Shown here: in pieces, positions 9,349 through 19,862 of the stretch
How positions within the stretch are numbered: the first letter of the stretch is position 1
Layout: each line of letters begins with the position of its first letter
Assembly (NCBI GenBank): GCA_029747585.1
Contig: JAPEVF010000742.1
Coordinates: forward strand, 1-22,271
DNA from: Pleurotus djamor
Taxonomy: Eukaryota; Basidiomycota; Agaricomycetes; Agaricales; Pleurotaceae
DNA: 22,271 nt
Direction of reading: 5' to 3'
Translations under genes and position numbers: made by a program
Notes under the pieces: generated by a model
Seen by the model: the letters and a program-made list of their open reading frames with translations, nothing else
The model's database searches: none
Told to the model about the DNA's origin: nothing

Positions 9349-9910
9349 CATCACTGTCATACTCACCTCCCCTGTTATACCCCGTCCACCAATTACATAA
9401 CTCCTTTGAGTACTGTCCGGCTCTGCCGTTTTCCTGGTGGCAGTGGATGTTGCCATTGGAGGTGTGCCTTAGCGAGCGCCCGTCTTCAACACGGATGCAC
9501 GACAACCTCTAGTTAACAAGGTGTAAGGTGGCAAGCCCCGCCCTCGATATGATCGTCGTTCGCATTGATCGTGCGCTTCGCTGGGTTATGGTTGAATGAG
9601 AAAGACTGCCAAGTAAAAGAATTCTAAGTGGGATCTCTCAGCCTCTCCCATGGCACAAATGAAGTCGTTCAAGCATTTATCATGGGTGCGTTGATCTCGT
9701 ATATTCACTAATTGGTTTCTTCTGCTGATTGGTCCCAATGTCCCGTTGCTTAGATGCGAGCAGGCAAATTGATGAGGCCTAATGTTTGTGTGGGGGCTGA
9801 GTGTGAGCTGCGTATTTGAACGAAGGATAAATTATATAAATCTTCCGTAAGAATATAGTCACATTGGCTTGTAGGTGACGAAATTACACTGCAAGTGTCC
9901 CTTGCAATTG
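9349..9910. other. Intergenic region between convergent SDR genes
   Basis: These 562 bases separate the stops of the two converging SDR genes and should hold both 3' ends. I see no coding frame with family resemblance, no RNA gene and no clear repeat. Confidence 0.45.
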
Positions 9911-11197
9911 TTAACGTAGGTACTTCATGACAATGTCCTGGACACGATCATCGAGTCCCGACAATATTCGAAGTGTATCGGACTATGGAAATCGTTAGGC
10001 GCAATAATCGTATAACTAAAAAAGAGAAACTCACCCAAATGAGCTGCTTAAACTGGTGTCCTTTCTCGCTGATGACAACGTCTCCGGGTTCTTCGATCCG
10101 CGAAAAACTGATATACTGTCCCCTCATCGCATCCTCCCCATTCTTCGCCTCCCGAGTGTTTGAAGGGGAGGCGACGGCTGCCCAAACGACTTGTCGTGAA
10201 CCCTGCTCAGGAGTACGACCCAAGATGTACCGCATGATGCGGAATTTGAGGGGCATTGGGCCACGAGCGAGTTCTGAGCGACAGAACCCTGGGTTGGCAC
10301 AATCTACGACCGGTGTCCGTTGGGAAGGAGGAAGATGTTCAGAGAGCGCTTGTGTGAATGATATGTTCAACACTGCCAAAGGTCAACATGAATTGCCTCA
10401 TGCGTGATTCAGAACTACAACAAGTAGACTTACGTTTGGCTATCCGGTAATTCGCCATGGCGTCGTATGGTAGACACACTTCCTTACTAGCGAGATTTCC
10501 AAGTATTGAAGTTGATTCATATGCTGAAGTCGGAATTACAGCGTCTTGGTGTACCTCGCTGGCAACAATCACAATTCGAGGGCTTGGCCGGTCTTTTGGC
10601 TCCAACTCCGCCGTTTTAACGATTTTGGGAAGGAGCAGGAGGATGAGGAGGGATTGCGCAAGGTGGTTGACTTGCATCCTAGACCATTGAATCTTCGTAA
10701 GTGAACACAACCGCGGCGAAAATGGCTGAGGCGTACGACTTTTCCCAACCATCCGAAGTCTCTTCATACTGAGTCGCAAACACGGCGGCATTTGCGACAA
10801 GTATATCTAGCCTTTCGAAGTCATTGTTAAACTCTTCCACGAAGGATTGAACGGAGGGAAAGCTGGCGAGATCGATGATACGAAGCTCAGCACTGTCGCG
10901 TTTCGTTTCCTGTCTTAGTCCTGAAAGCGAGGAGGTCAGCTACGGGATCGGCCCTAGCAAAAATGGTTGAACCGGGAGATCCTCACGTTTTACAGCGGCT
11001 TCTCCTCTGGCCTGATTCCGACAGCCCATGATCACTTTCTGTGCACCCATCTTCACAAAATGCTTGGCAGTTTCGTACCCAATTCCTGTATTCGCTCCGA
11101 TAACGATAGCGACTTTCCCAGATAGGTCTGCAGTTTCCACGCGTGGAACTGGATACAGTTGTTCGAAGAGGTAAGTTGAATATGGTTTGTTTCCCAT
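9911..11197 (-). CDS. Short-chain dehydrogenase/reductase, retinol-dehydrogenase-like, copy 2
   Basis: Reverse strand, five exons in coding order: 10987-11197, 10737-10920, 10434-10678, 10035-10372, 9911-9982. They give 349 residues. The first three exon lengths (211, 184, 245) equal those of copy 1, and the last two differ by three bases each. The product begins MGNKPYSTYLFEQL. It has the cofactor motif VIGANTGIG, GCRNQARGEAAV after strand 2, NAAV, Ser172 in IVASEVH, Tyr209-Lys213 in YRIAK, and NPGFCRS. All active-site residues are present, so it should be a working NAD(P)-dependent oxidoreductase with unknown substrate. The C-terminus WSDTLRIL..LDDRVQDIV is the family tail. An upstream in-frame ATG would add about 27 residues, but MGNK is conserved in all three paralogs and is preferred. 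Confidence 0.93.
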
Positions 11198-13196
11198 TGT
11201 CGTATCTGTTGGACCGTGGGGGAAAGAGTTGCGTGGAGTAGGCTGGAATATGTTGTAGTTAGTCTGAAGATATACCACGAAAGTGGTCTACATGACTCAC
11301 CAATAAAACATCCGAGGTGTGCGGTGACAAAGCCCACGGTCGACGAAGGCGATTTCTGACGAAGTTTACTTGGCCTCTTAGAAAGCATCACGAGTCGGGA
11401 ACACCTATCCTACAGTACTCATCCAAGCCTCAGGCCTCAGAGTCCAGGGCAACGGGGATGGGTATTGCGAAGAGAGCGAGACGGTTATAGAGTAAAGCAC
11501 GAAACGAACCCTGACTGCAGGCCTGAATGCTTCAGTGCGGCAGAGAGCAGATGTGAAGCAGGATTATATCTTCAAAGATGCGCGCTAGTTATCCGCCTGG
11601 TGACTGGAACGGGAGAATTTCGCGGGATCAACAGAGCCTTCAAGATTTCTTGATATTGTTCCCAAGGACCCGACGTGTCCTCGTCGAAGTACCGGATTTC
11701 TGGCTTGCTTATATAGAGATCATGATGGAGGCTTAGTTTCAAGTCGTAAATCGATTGGCGTACGGAAGTTGTACGGACTCCCCCCACTATGGACGGGTCA
11801 CGGGTGGTTTGAATATTGACTGAACGAGCATTGATGCTGACTGACCATAAGGAACATGGGATACAAGCTATCTTTCCATGTCAAATGCCACTACACTGCG
11901 TGGGATGAATTACCAGTACCTTCGATGTGTCGTTCGGTACGTATGATCGCCGTTAGCGAGCCGTTAGGACGGTTAGAGGAAGGTACGATCTAACAGGAGT
12001 TATCAATCAGAGTCCGAAAAGTAAAGCTGGCGCAAGCTGGAAGCGAGACTAACGAAGGTTACTAAGTGATCATACATCACCATGGCCCCATTCGGGTTTG
12101 GGGTTCCACATTCAGTACAGAAACTGGTCCTGGCTGAGATGTGTACGCCCCACAGTGGTATGCGCAAGCTCTGTTGAGGGATTGCGGAGTCCAATGCGAC
12201 TAATTTGAGGCTATAACGAACGAGCAGGCGACCAGATGAGTGGGGATATTCGGTGAAAAATAAGAGGCGTAGACACGACGCCAGCACAGCGTCTTCAAGT
12301 AAGGCTTGAGACTCATGAGCCGTAGTGGTAGTTGCATAACAACTTGGTAACTTCGCTTGGTAATGATGGTTTGGGTATTTGGACGACTCAAGGATGGCTC
12401 CGTGAACCCGAGAAAAATCGACCTATAGAACAGTCGTGAGCATTGTATTGGTTATTAAATATTCAAGCAGTATAACAGCCAGTACCGTGGAGCTCGAAGT
12501 TGCAGGCTTCAAGATGGAGAGCGCGAAGCTCTATTCGGAAATTTTGCTATCTCTGAAAAACAAAGTGAACCTGGTATGAGAAATAGTCGTGAGCAGCGGG
12601 TTGGTTAATTGAATAGTTTGTCAGTATACTCATTACCATGAAAGTCAAAGATACACGCCTCGATACGAGGCCTGGCCGTAACGGAAAGTTGGAGGAAAGG
12701 AAGCATTGACTCGAGGCTTGAAGCATCACCGTGACTCAACCTCACCGTGACACGACGGAAGTGTGACCGCTAGTTAGGAGCCTACTCAGAGTCCGTCTGA
12801 GCAGCCAGCTGCTTCGTGTTCGGCGCATCACTGATCTGACCTACATAGTATTCTTCGGAGTATAGCTCAGCTTTAACTAGAGTATGTCCTCATAGAGTAG
12901 ATATAGCTTCGACCCAAAGTTAGGACTGTCAGGCCTCCTTTCACACCCCTGTCACTTCCCTGCGTTCAATTATGTGTGACAAGTCGGTTCCTTCGCTGTT
13001 TCGATGGCTAGGCGAGAGCTAGTATTCTCGCCTGAACTTCCCTGCAAAGGAGCATTGACCTTGCTAGTTAACGCACTTTGTCTGACCACTCGTTCACGAT
13101 CCTCGCACTTGATCCATCCTTTGTCTTATCTTATCTCATCAACACATCAACAACACATTTCTCCATCACTACGTCTACCAGAACGAATCGAAGTCA
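11198..13196. other. Two-kilobase intergenic region with degenerate repeats
   Basis: This is the largest gene-poor stretch, between the 5' end of SDR copy 2 and the first F-box gene. I find no supported gene. A 94-codon reverse frame at 12003-12287 includes FCTECGTPNPNG, a single CxxC that resembles half of a zinc ribbon, but it has no partner motif or recognised family. Two degenerate direct repeats lie at about 12431-12476 and 12584-12630. A perfect 6-base inverted repeat (GCCTCG-ATA-CGAGGC) lies at 12657-12671. The last 150 bases before the F-box gene are rich in CATCAA/CAACAC and pyrimidines, as in a fungal leader. Confidence 0.45.
12431..12630. repeat. Pair of degenerate direct repeats, about 153 bases apart
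   Basis: The units start at about 12431 and 12584. They share AGTCGTGAGCA, then after five differing bases TTGGTTA, A/T-rich sequence, and CAGTATA. Some similarity continues for about 30 bases after that (AGTACCGTGGA against ATTACCATGAA). This could be an old tandem duplication or a relic of a repeat element. Alignment was done by eye. Confidence 0.4.
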
Positions 13197-14910
13197 ATGT
13201 CTCGCACTCGCCCAACTGCATTCCCTACGAGCTCAGTGATGGTAAGTCGTTTTCAGTGCATGATCTGACACGTTATTTGACCGAACTCCCGTACTCCAGA
13301 CATCGTTCTCGGCCAGGCCAAGCATACGACGCATCGATGCAGAAATCGCCAAGCTGCAAGGTGAAATCGCGGCTTTATCAGCACAACGCAACGCTCTTCA
13401 TCCTATGAACAACCTCCCAGAAGAAATTATCTCCGACATCTTCCTGATAGCACGCATCGATTTAGCAAATTCTTCTAATCGAACCACTAGTCCGGCCGTC
13501 GCACCTTGGATGACGATTGTGTCCGTTTGCCGGCGCTGGCGACAAGTCACGATGAACACACCAAAACTCTGGTCTCTCATATTTCCATTCGAATTCACTT
13601 TTGCGGAAGAGATGATCAAACGTTCGGGGAATCACCCTCTATCAATACGCCTCCCGGGGTCCCTTGATCCTACCCCTCATCACCTATCAACTGTTGATTC
13701 TATAATGGAGCATTGCGAACGATTTGAAGAGGTTATTTTCAACATCGCATCCTTCATCAACCCGAACAACCCACCTACATTGCCCACTTATGTTCTAACG
13801 AAACTCTTTTCTGACCTGCATCGTCTCCCCAAGCTCAAGACACTCCACATCTCCGTCAATGGACCGCTCCTCCAGCCCTATCTACCAATCTTGCGAGCTC
13901 ATCACTCACTTCCTTCTCTGCTTTCGCTGACGCTGCGCGGAATAGTCATTCCGCTAGAAGAACCGCTCACGGCTCCGCAGCTAGCCCATCTCGAAATTGT
14001 GTGCCCCATCTCTCCTCAAGGGCCGCCAGCCAAATGGCTTCTGCGCCTCATCCAGAACTATCCCCTCCTTAGCGACCTCACGGTCCACGATGTCCGCGCC
14101 AGCCACTGCAAAGAGGAGACTCCGAAATCGATTTCTCTCCCCCGCCTGCGTTTCCTCAAAGTCTCAAGCCGTTCAGCGGCTGATGCAGAGCCATTGTTCA
14201 GTGTCCTTGACATACCTCGTACAGCGAGTCTAACCCTCAGACTGGGCAACCAAGTGATGGAAGACATTGAGGCGTCACTGACGCTCATCGACCGCCTTTT
14301 GCTTCATTTCATAAATGAAAGCCAGAACCTTCCGCCCGTTCATGATATCGCCGCAAACTTTTTCTTATCCGGCCTGACAAAGCGGCAGCCCGATACTACA
14401 TTCAATCTCGTTATTGGCACCAAAGCTGAGTGTCGGCAACGCCTCAACTTCTTTCTGCCTTTGCTTCCTCACTGCGAGGATCGTGTTATTCGTTTTTTCA
14501 ACCGTCTGTCCGCCCACCTTCCCACTGTTCTCACTCTCACAGCGGCAGGATCAGAGCAGCTCTCCTCGCTGTTAGCCACCTTGTACTGCGAATTTTCTAG
14601 CGTTACATCTCTGGTCCTAGTCGAATGCACTCCAGGAATTTTCTCGACACTATGCGCTACCACTGCGTCTGCCTCTATGTCTATCCCACCACATGTCCTA
14701 CCCAAGTTGGAGAAAATAACTTTGACGAGATGCTGTCTGAGCGAGGATGAAGGGGGTTCGTCCTTTTTCTACTTGAAGCTGCGCAACGTGATCAAAGAGA
14801 GGGAAGAATGCGGATATCCTCTCAAGGGTATTAACCTCATACAATGCAATGTGACCGCAAATCAGATTGAGGCTCTCGGACGACTGGTTCCCGTGTGGTC
14901 GGATCAGTGA
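13197..14910 (+). CDS. F-box/LRR-like protein 1
   Basis: Exons 13197-13241 and 13300-14910 give 551 residues. A small exon (MSRTRPTAFPTSSVM) is joined by a GTAAGT...CAG intron to a predicted helix (IRRIDAEIAKLQGEIAALSAQR) and then the F-box from about residue 51: NNLPEEIISDIFLIARID, then VCRRWRQVTMNTPKLWSLIF. The rest is a leucine-rich region (LPKLKTLHISV, LPSLLSLTLRG, APQLAHLEIV). F-box proteins bind Skp1 and bring substrates to SCF ubiquitin ligases; the target is unknown. This is one of the best-preserved F-box copies here. The frame can end at TGA 14908-14910. The same bases form a donor (CA|GTGAGT) with an acceptor at 14953-14955 that would end the protein QELVN with stop 14969-14971. 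A similar terminal intron fits the two paralogs. Confidence 0.88.
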
Positions 14911-15154
14911 GTTTTCCCCTTCATGTTCCCGAGGCCAATCTCACAAAAGCTTCAGGGAACTCGTAAACTAGAAACGTTGGAGCGACTCCGTGATCATAGC
15001 GAGTCTAAGCTACATACTTTCTTGACTACTACAGCCCATGTAGCCCGACGTTCCTGACTCCTGTTGGACTCCTGTTCTGTTCCTAATCGAGCGCTTACTG
15101 TCACANTTTTTTTCCACAACTTTTCTGGCTTTTCCCCCGATCAGCTTTACTGCC
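14911..15154. other. Spacer between F-box gene 1 and the F-box relic
   Basis: This short spacer has a near-tandem ACTCCTGTTGGACTCCTGTTCTG at about 15057-15079 and an ambiguous base at 15106 beside a T-run. It probably contains the F-box 1 3' untranslated region. Confidence 0.35.
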
Positions 15155-15398
15155 ATGGATTTCGCAACGGTAATTCACCTATCCTGATGTGTCTTGGATC
15201 ATCCAGTAACCTGAGCTTGATAGCTACCGTTCTCAGATAGACCGGACATCCGACGCGTCGATGCAGACATTGCAACACTTCGAGCCGAAATCGTGGCTTT
15301 ATCGGCACAGCGCAACTCCCTCCATGGGACATCCCATGAACACTTTACCCGAAAAAATCCTCTCCGGAATCCTTCTACTGGGTGCGAACTTGTGTAGC
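15155..15398 (+). pseudogene. Truncated F-box gene relic
   Basis: A small first exon (ATG 15155, MDFAT) is followed by GTAATT...CAG at 15170-15236. DNA from about 15248 closely matches F-box gene 1. In that frame it reads IRRVDADIATLRAEIVALSA, and from 15336 MNTLPEKILSGILLLGAN. The two parts are in different frames. Compared with gene 1, about 13 bases are missing before the helix and 7 extra lie before the F-box, so the indels cancel and the frame from MDFAT continues into MNTLPEK with a scrambled helix. Similarity stops near 15395, and the C..W half of the F-box and all LRRs are absent. I call it a relic, although a short peptide of about 90 residues could still be made, ending at TGA 15495. 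Confidence 0.65.
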
Positions 15399-15677
15399 TC
15401 ACTACACTTTACAGGAAAAGTAATATCCAGGGGGCGGGTAAATAGTCCAGGAAACAATACCTATCCGATGGCCAACGTCGACCGTGTCGACCGCTGAAAA
15501 TCAGCCTCGAGAAACGTGATGTCTTGTTCTAGGTTAGAATAGGGTATCCAATTGTGCAGGGATGTGGTCACGAAGCTGCCGTCTATTACCAAGAGACGTC
15601 AATAACCCCACTGATCCAACCGCCTGTTCAATTATGTTGTCAGTGAAGCACGAGAAAAAAAATATACAAACTCAAAC
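15399..15677. other. Spacer after the F-box relic
   Basis: No gene is seen, apart from a possible last exon of the reverse F-box gene at 15599-15623. The abrupt end of the relic near 15395 makes this a candidate deletion or rearrangement junction. Confidence 0.35.
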
Positions 15678-17250
15678 CTACCCATCCCAATGAACGGTCG
15701 TATGCCCCTTTAGGCCCATCACCTGCGCTGGCGTCACTGCGGACTTGACGATGTGTATACTTCGTATAGGTACGCTAAGTCTTCGCCGAACTCGAAGGAC
15801 ATCCATTAACGTCGTGTAAAAGGCCGTCCCACGCCTTTCGCTTCCACACAAGTCGCACATCTCGATGTACAATTTCTTCAGTGCCGGTAACAAGACGCCG
15901 TGAGGACCGGTGCTCGATTTAGATGCTGATGTTTCTGTAAGGGAGGAAAGCACGCCTTCCAGACATCTTGACACGGTCAGATTGACGATGTTGCGGAAGT
16001 GAGGGTATAGAAGTGGCAACTTCTCCGAGGCCATGTGCAACATGGATGCGCGAATCGTGAGGGAGGTGGAATCTTGAGTAGGTAGCAATTCGCAGAGTCC
16101 TATGTAAGACTCCTCCTCTAGTTGTACCCACGCCATTTCGAGCGAAAATACAGGGGGAGAGGCAGCTTCAGGACTTAGATCAAGCTTGAACATATAAGAA
16201 GTGTCAGGATATCTCTTGATAGCAAAGGCGACGCAGAAGTCACGTATGAGAGGGTGCTTTGACTCCCGAAATCGACTGCAAAGACTCCGGAAATGCGACA
16301 AGTGGATCTCAGTGTCTAGGTCACGCAAAAGCTCGACGCTTAGAAAATATATCGCAAGAGATGGCGGGAGGTGAACCTGCTCTTCAAATGCGATGGAATC
16401 CTGCAGATCCATCGCTTTGAGATGAAGGTCTTTGAGATTTGGAAGAAATGTATCAATTGCCGGGTGTGCTCCACGCTGAGAGCGAGACCCAGCAAGGAGA
16501 TCAATGTAGAGGTACTCCAAAGGCGGGGAGCCTGTGAAGAGTCGGGAAAGCCAGAAGAGTGGTACACCCATAAAAGGACACTGTATGTGGAGACGAGTAA
16601 GGTGCGGGAACAGGATTGGGGCATCGACCATGATAAGAACTGCTCTGAGTTCCAGAGTACGGAGGGTAGGCAATGTATCCAATAAACGCCGTTGGAGAAT
16701 GCACAGGCCCTTCGAACCGGGAAAACTTCAATCGTTGTAGATGGGAGAGGGGATACTCGTCGGTGAAAATGTGTTCAATGACACGATCTCTTTGAACCGC
16801 TTTTGAATCGCGATCAAAGGAGACGTTGAGTTCCTCGAAGCGTCCGCTGAACGAGGTGAGCTTGGACAGCAAAGGAATCGGGGGATACATGAGAAACCGC
16901 TCCGGGTATGTAACGCACAAAGGCCGAGCTTTGGAGCGTTCAAGCATGTCTAGGGTAAACCCGTAATCGTGCAGGAATATGGTCGACCAGAATTCGGGCG
17001 TGTTCATGGCAATTTCTCGCCAGTGGTGACACACGGAGGTAATTATCGTCCAGGATAAGCGAGCGGATTTTCGGTCGATGATAGAGGGAATCAAACGCAT
17101 CCTCGTCGCCACGAAGATGGATGAAAGGACTTCATCAGGGAGCTTGTTGATCGCAGAATGGCCATTACGCTGGCCCAAGAGAGTCACGATTTCAATCGCG
17201 TTTGTTAGGGAAGCAACTTCCTTATCGATGCGTCGTTGTGCCTTTTTNAT
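15678..17250 (-). CDS. F-box/LRR-like protein 2, with a one-base frameshift
   Basis: On the reverse strand a helix (QRRIDKEVASLTNAIEIVTL) is followed by the F-box (INKLPDEVLSSIFVATRM, then SVCHHWREIAMNTPEFWSTIF). The LRR region continues in the next frame (LLDTLPTLRTLELRAVLI, FPHLTRLHIQCPF and so on), ending at TAG 15678-15680. The frames switch at AAA 16684-16686: one T fewer on the coding strand would read PTALLDTLP and align with the paralogs. Total is about 523 residues plus a small first exon. The acceptor is CACAG before 17250, where an ambiguous base (17248) adjoins a homopolymer. A candidate first ATG at 17332 has no convincing donor. The ending also fits a terminal intron, with stop at 15599-15601. 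It is either a recent pseudogene or a sequencing error in a working SCF adaptor. Confidence 0.72.
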
Positions 17251-17500
17251 CTGTGGAAATAGTCTACAAGGTGGTCAGATGCGTTCCATAACCAGAAATG
17301 ATGGACGCCCGACCGAAATCATCGTGGTTCATCAAAAAAAAAGCTGCTAGGCGCTACCACGCAATACAGCTAGCGCCGATGGAGGCATTGACTGGTTTTG
17401 AGGCTTGAAAAATATATACATGTGGTGGAATGAGTGAAATAGCTGCGGGTCTATACAAGAGTACCAAGTATCATCGGTAGGGGAGGCTACTATAAATAGA
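17251..17500. other. Spacer between F-box gene 2 and SDR copy 3
   Basis: This holds the 5' end of F-box gene 2 and the 3' end of SDR copy 3, both on the reverse strand. It includes a run of nine A (17333-17341) and a perfect 7-base inverted repeat, GGCGCTA / TAGCGCC, at 17350-17356 and 17371-17377. Confidence 0.4.
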
Positions 17501-18776
17501 TCAGCTCCGAAGATGCTGTTCGACGATTGGTTGAATCCGATCATCCAGCTTGGTCAAGATGCGCAGAGTATCCGACTAGAATATCCACGGCGATGGTTAG
17601 AACTCTTCACTCAAGCAGAGGGAAAAAGACGTACCCAAAGGCGCGACTCGAATTCCTTCCCCTTCTCGCTGACAACGAAATCGCTAGGCTCTTCAACCTT
17701 TGAGAAATTTATGTAGGCACCTCTCAACGCATCCTCGCCGACTTTGCCACTGGGGGACATCTTCGGGAGACCGACGCTAGCCCATACCAGCTGGCGGGCA
17801 CCTTGCTCGGAGGTGCGTGCGAGGATGGCCGATATAATGCGGAAGAGTAAAGGGACCTTTCCTCCACGAGACAGTTCAGAGTGGCACAAGCCTGGGTTGA
17901 CGCAGTTGACGATGGGGGTTGATGGTGACGAGGGAATGTGGGCAGCCAAGGCTTGAGTGAAGCAGACGTTGAGGACTAGAGTTCAGCCGACCGCGAAGAT
18001 GTGGTAAGAGAAAGTGGTATAGCAATGGGAAAAACGTACGTTTGGACTGCTGGTATCTCAGCAGAGGGTCATAAGGGAGGCTGTTGAGGCCCTCAAGGAC
18101 CGATGAGGCTTCATGAACCGTGGCTTGTATGACAGCCTCTTGATGGATTTCGCTCGCGACGATGACAATGCGAGGACGAGGGCGATTCTGCGATTCGCTT
18201 TCTGCTGTTTTCGTGATAATTGGGAGAAGAAGAAGGATGAGCAGAGCTTGTGCGATATGGTTGACCTGCAAGCTGAAAGCGCGATATAAGCAGCTGCAAA
18301 AGGAGCATAGATTTGAAGGACACGCACGCTTTCTCCCAGCCATCATCGGTGTGTTCGAGCACATGAGGTATGACAGCAGCGTTCAAAACAAGTAAGTCTA
18401 GCTTCGAGTAATCCTTTTTGAAGTCCTCCACGAAAGCCTTGACTGACGCGAAGTTGGCGAGGTCAATAAGGCGAACTTCCGCGTTTTCGCAGTTCGTTTC
18501 TTCCTTCAATCCTAGAAAGACGCGTCAGAATGGCAAAAAGCAATATTTTCAAGTAAGAAACGTACGTCTGAGCGCGTCATCGCCTCTGCTTTGACTCCTG
18601 CACCCCATAATGACCTTCTCCGCGCCCATCTTAGCGTAATGCTTCGTTGCTTCATAGCCGAGTCCCGTGTTCGCGCCTATCACCACCACGACCTTCCCAG
18701 ATAAATCGGCGACCTCGACAGGGGGGACTCGAGAGAGCTGTTCTTTGATGAAAGTAAGGCCAGATTTGTTCCCCAT
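17501..18776 (-). CDS. Short-chain dehydrogenase/reductase, retinol-dehydrogenase-like, copy 3
   Basis: Reverse strand, five exons in coding order: 18566-18776, 18328-18511, 18040-18272, 17635-17975, 17501-17575. They give 347 residues. Exon lengths 211, 184, 341 and 75 equal copy 1; exon 3 is 12 bases shorter, removing four residues in the loop between Ser172 and the YxxxK motif. It begins MGNKSGLTFIKEQL and has VIGANTGLG, GCRSQSRGDDAL, NAAVIP, IVASEIH, Tyr205-Lys209 in YQQSK, and NPGLCHS. Catalytic residues are intact. Its opening and ending resemble copy 1 strongly, but it lies about 8 kb away behind the F-box genes. Exon 2 ends GC| rather than TC|, giving Ala instead of Ser at the junction. 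Substrate unknown; probably cytosolic or membrane-associated like family members, with no clear signal. Confidence 0.93.
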
Positions 18777-19862
18777 GGTTTTGGGCGGCGATCAAGCGTG
18801 TCAAGTTGCTCTCTTCTCTGGGTATTTCTTCACTGGGGAACAGCGGCGACTGTGAGATGGCGGCAAGGCGCGTTGTTTCCAAGTTACTTCTTGCTGTGTC
18901 ATTGATCGTTCAGTTGGCACTGGGCACTGGGCAGGGGACGGCGGGCGATTTTTGCAGGGATGACTCGGTTTGAGAGTCAGGGGTGCATGACTGAAATGCG
19001 ATGAGTCATCGATCAATCAATTAATCAACTCCGACACTACGAAGAGATGTGGACACCTCTCTTCACTTTCGAGGACGGATTCCCGAGAGTGAATAAATCC
19101 ATGGACTTTTCCTCTAAGGAAGCAAATCAAAAACAGCTTCGAATTTGCCCACAGATTCCTTCAAGGCCTTCTGTGCCCGGGGAAATTCACTTTGCGGCGC
19201 TCATTCTGGAACAGCGTATGGTGGACGGATTGGAGCAAATCATGGGCTGAACGTGGGTTGTCCTGTGGGTTGTCCTCTGTACTTCAACTTGTAATGCACA
19301 CATCTCGCTGACTATTGTCTCAAGGATGCCCGCCCGGATCACCTCGAATCACGAAAAATGCGATGAGCAGCTAAACTTCGTGCTTGTTGTGTTGGGAACA
19401 ATTCGTGCAGAGACGTACCGTCGAAAGCACTCTCAGTGCTACGAGGTTTCGAAAGCTGCGACAAATGTCCGTATTGCTTAGCCATGTCAGCCACAAGACA
19501 AGTCAGCTCGAATTACAGGCTTCCGCACCTGATTTTTTTTNACCTTCTTTACAGTCACGAATGGCCCCCGTAGCCAGAGTATTACTCGTCTTGTATGATC
19601 TTCGTTGCTCACATTCCTGGCTAGGAGCTCACTGCGTCGTCACAGGACCATGATACATCGATGACGCGTCCTGGTTCGCGCCATGGACCTGGGCTGGTGT
19701 CGGGTTTCCGTAAACCTTCCATGAAATACCTTAATATGCAGCACGTCGGCTCCACAGAGGCTTTGAGAGATGCCTTGATTAGAGTGGCTCCAAACGACTT
19801 GGAGGCAGACTTACCCCTCGACTCCTAAGCCTCGAGCTGAAATGACTAGCTCTTTTCTGCAG
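18777..19862. other. Divergent promoter region between SDR copy 3 and F-box gene 3
   Basis: This 1.1-kb region should carry the SDR copy 3 promoter and the first exon of F-box gene 3. It contains a perfect tandem GTGGGTTGTCCT x2 at 19253-19276 and an ambiguous base at 19541 after a T-run. A possible F-box first exon starts at ATG 19661 (MTRPGSRHGPGLVSGF) with donor C|GTAAAC. It fits in phase but would need an intron of about 150 bases, longer than the others here, so I do not assert it. No other gene is supported. Confidence 0.4.

Noticed and set aside
4067..11197. DLH plus SDR genes as an aromatic-degradation or secondary-metabolism cluster
   Set aside because: No transporter, regulator, P450, ring-cleavage enzyme or backbone synthase is present, and maleylacetate reductases are not SDRs. 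Adjacency alone does not show a pathway.
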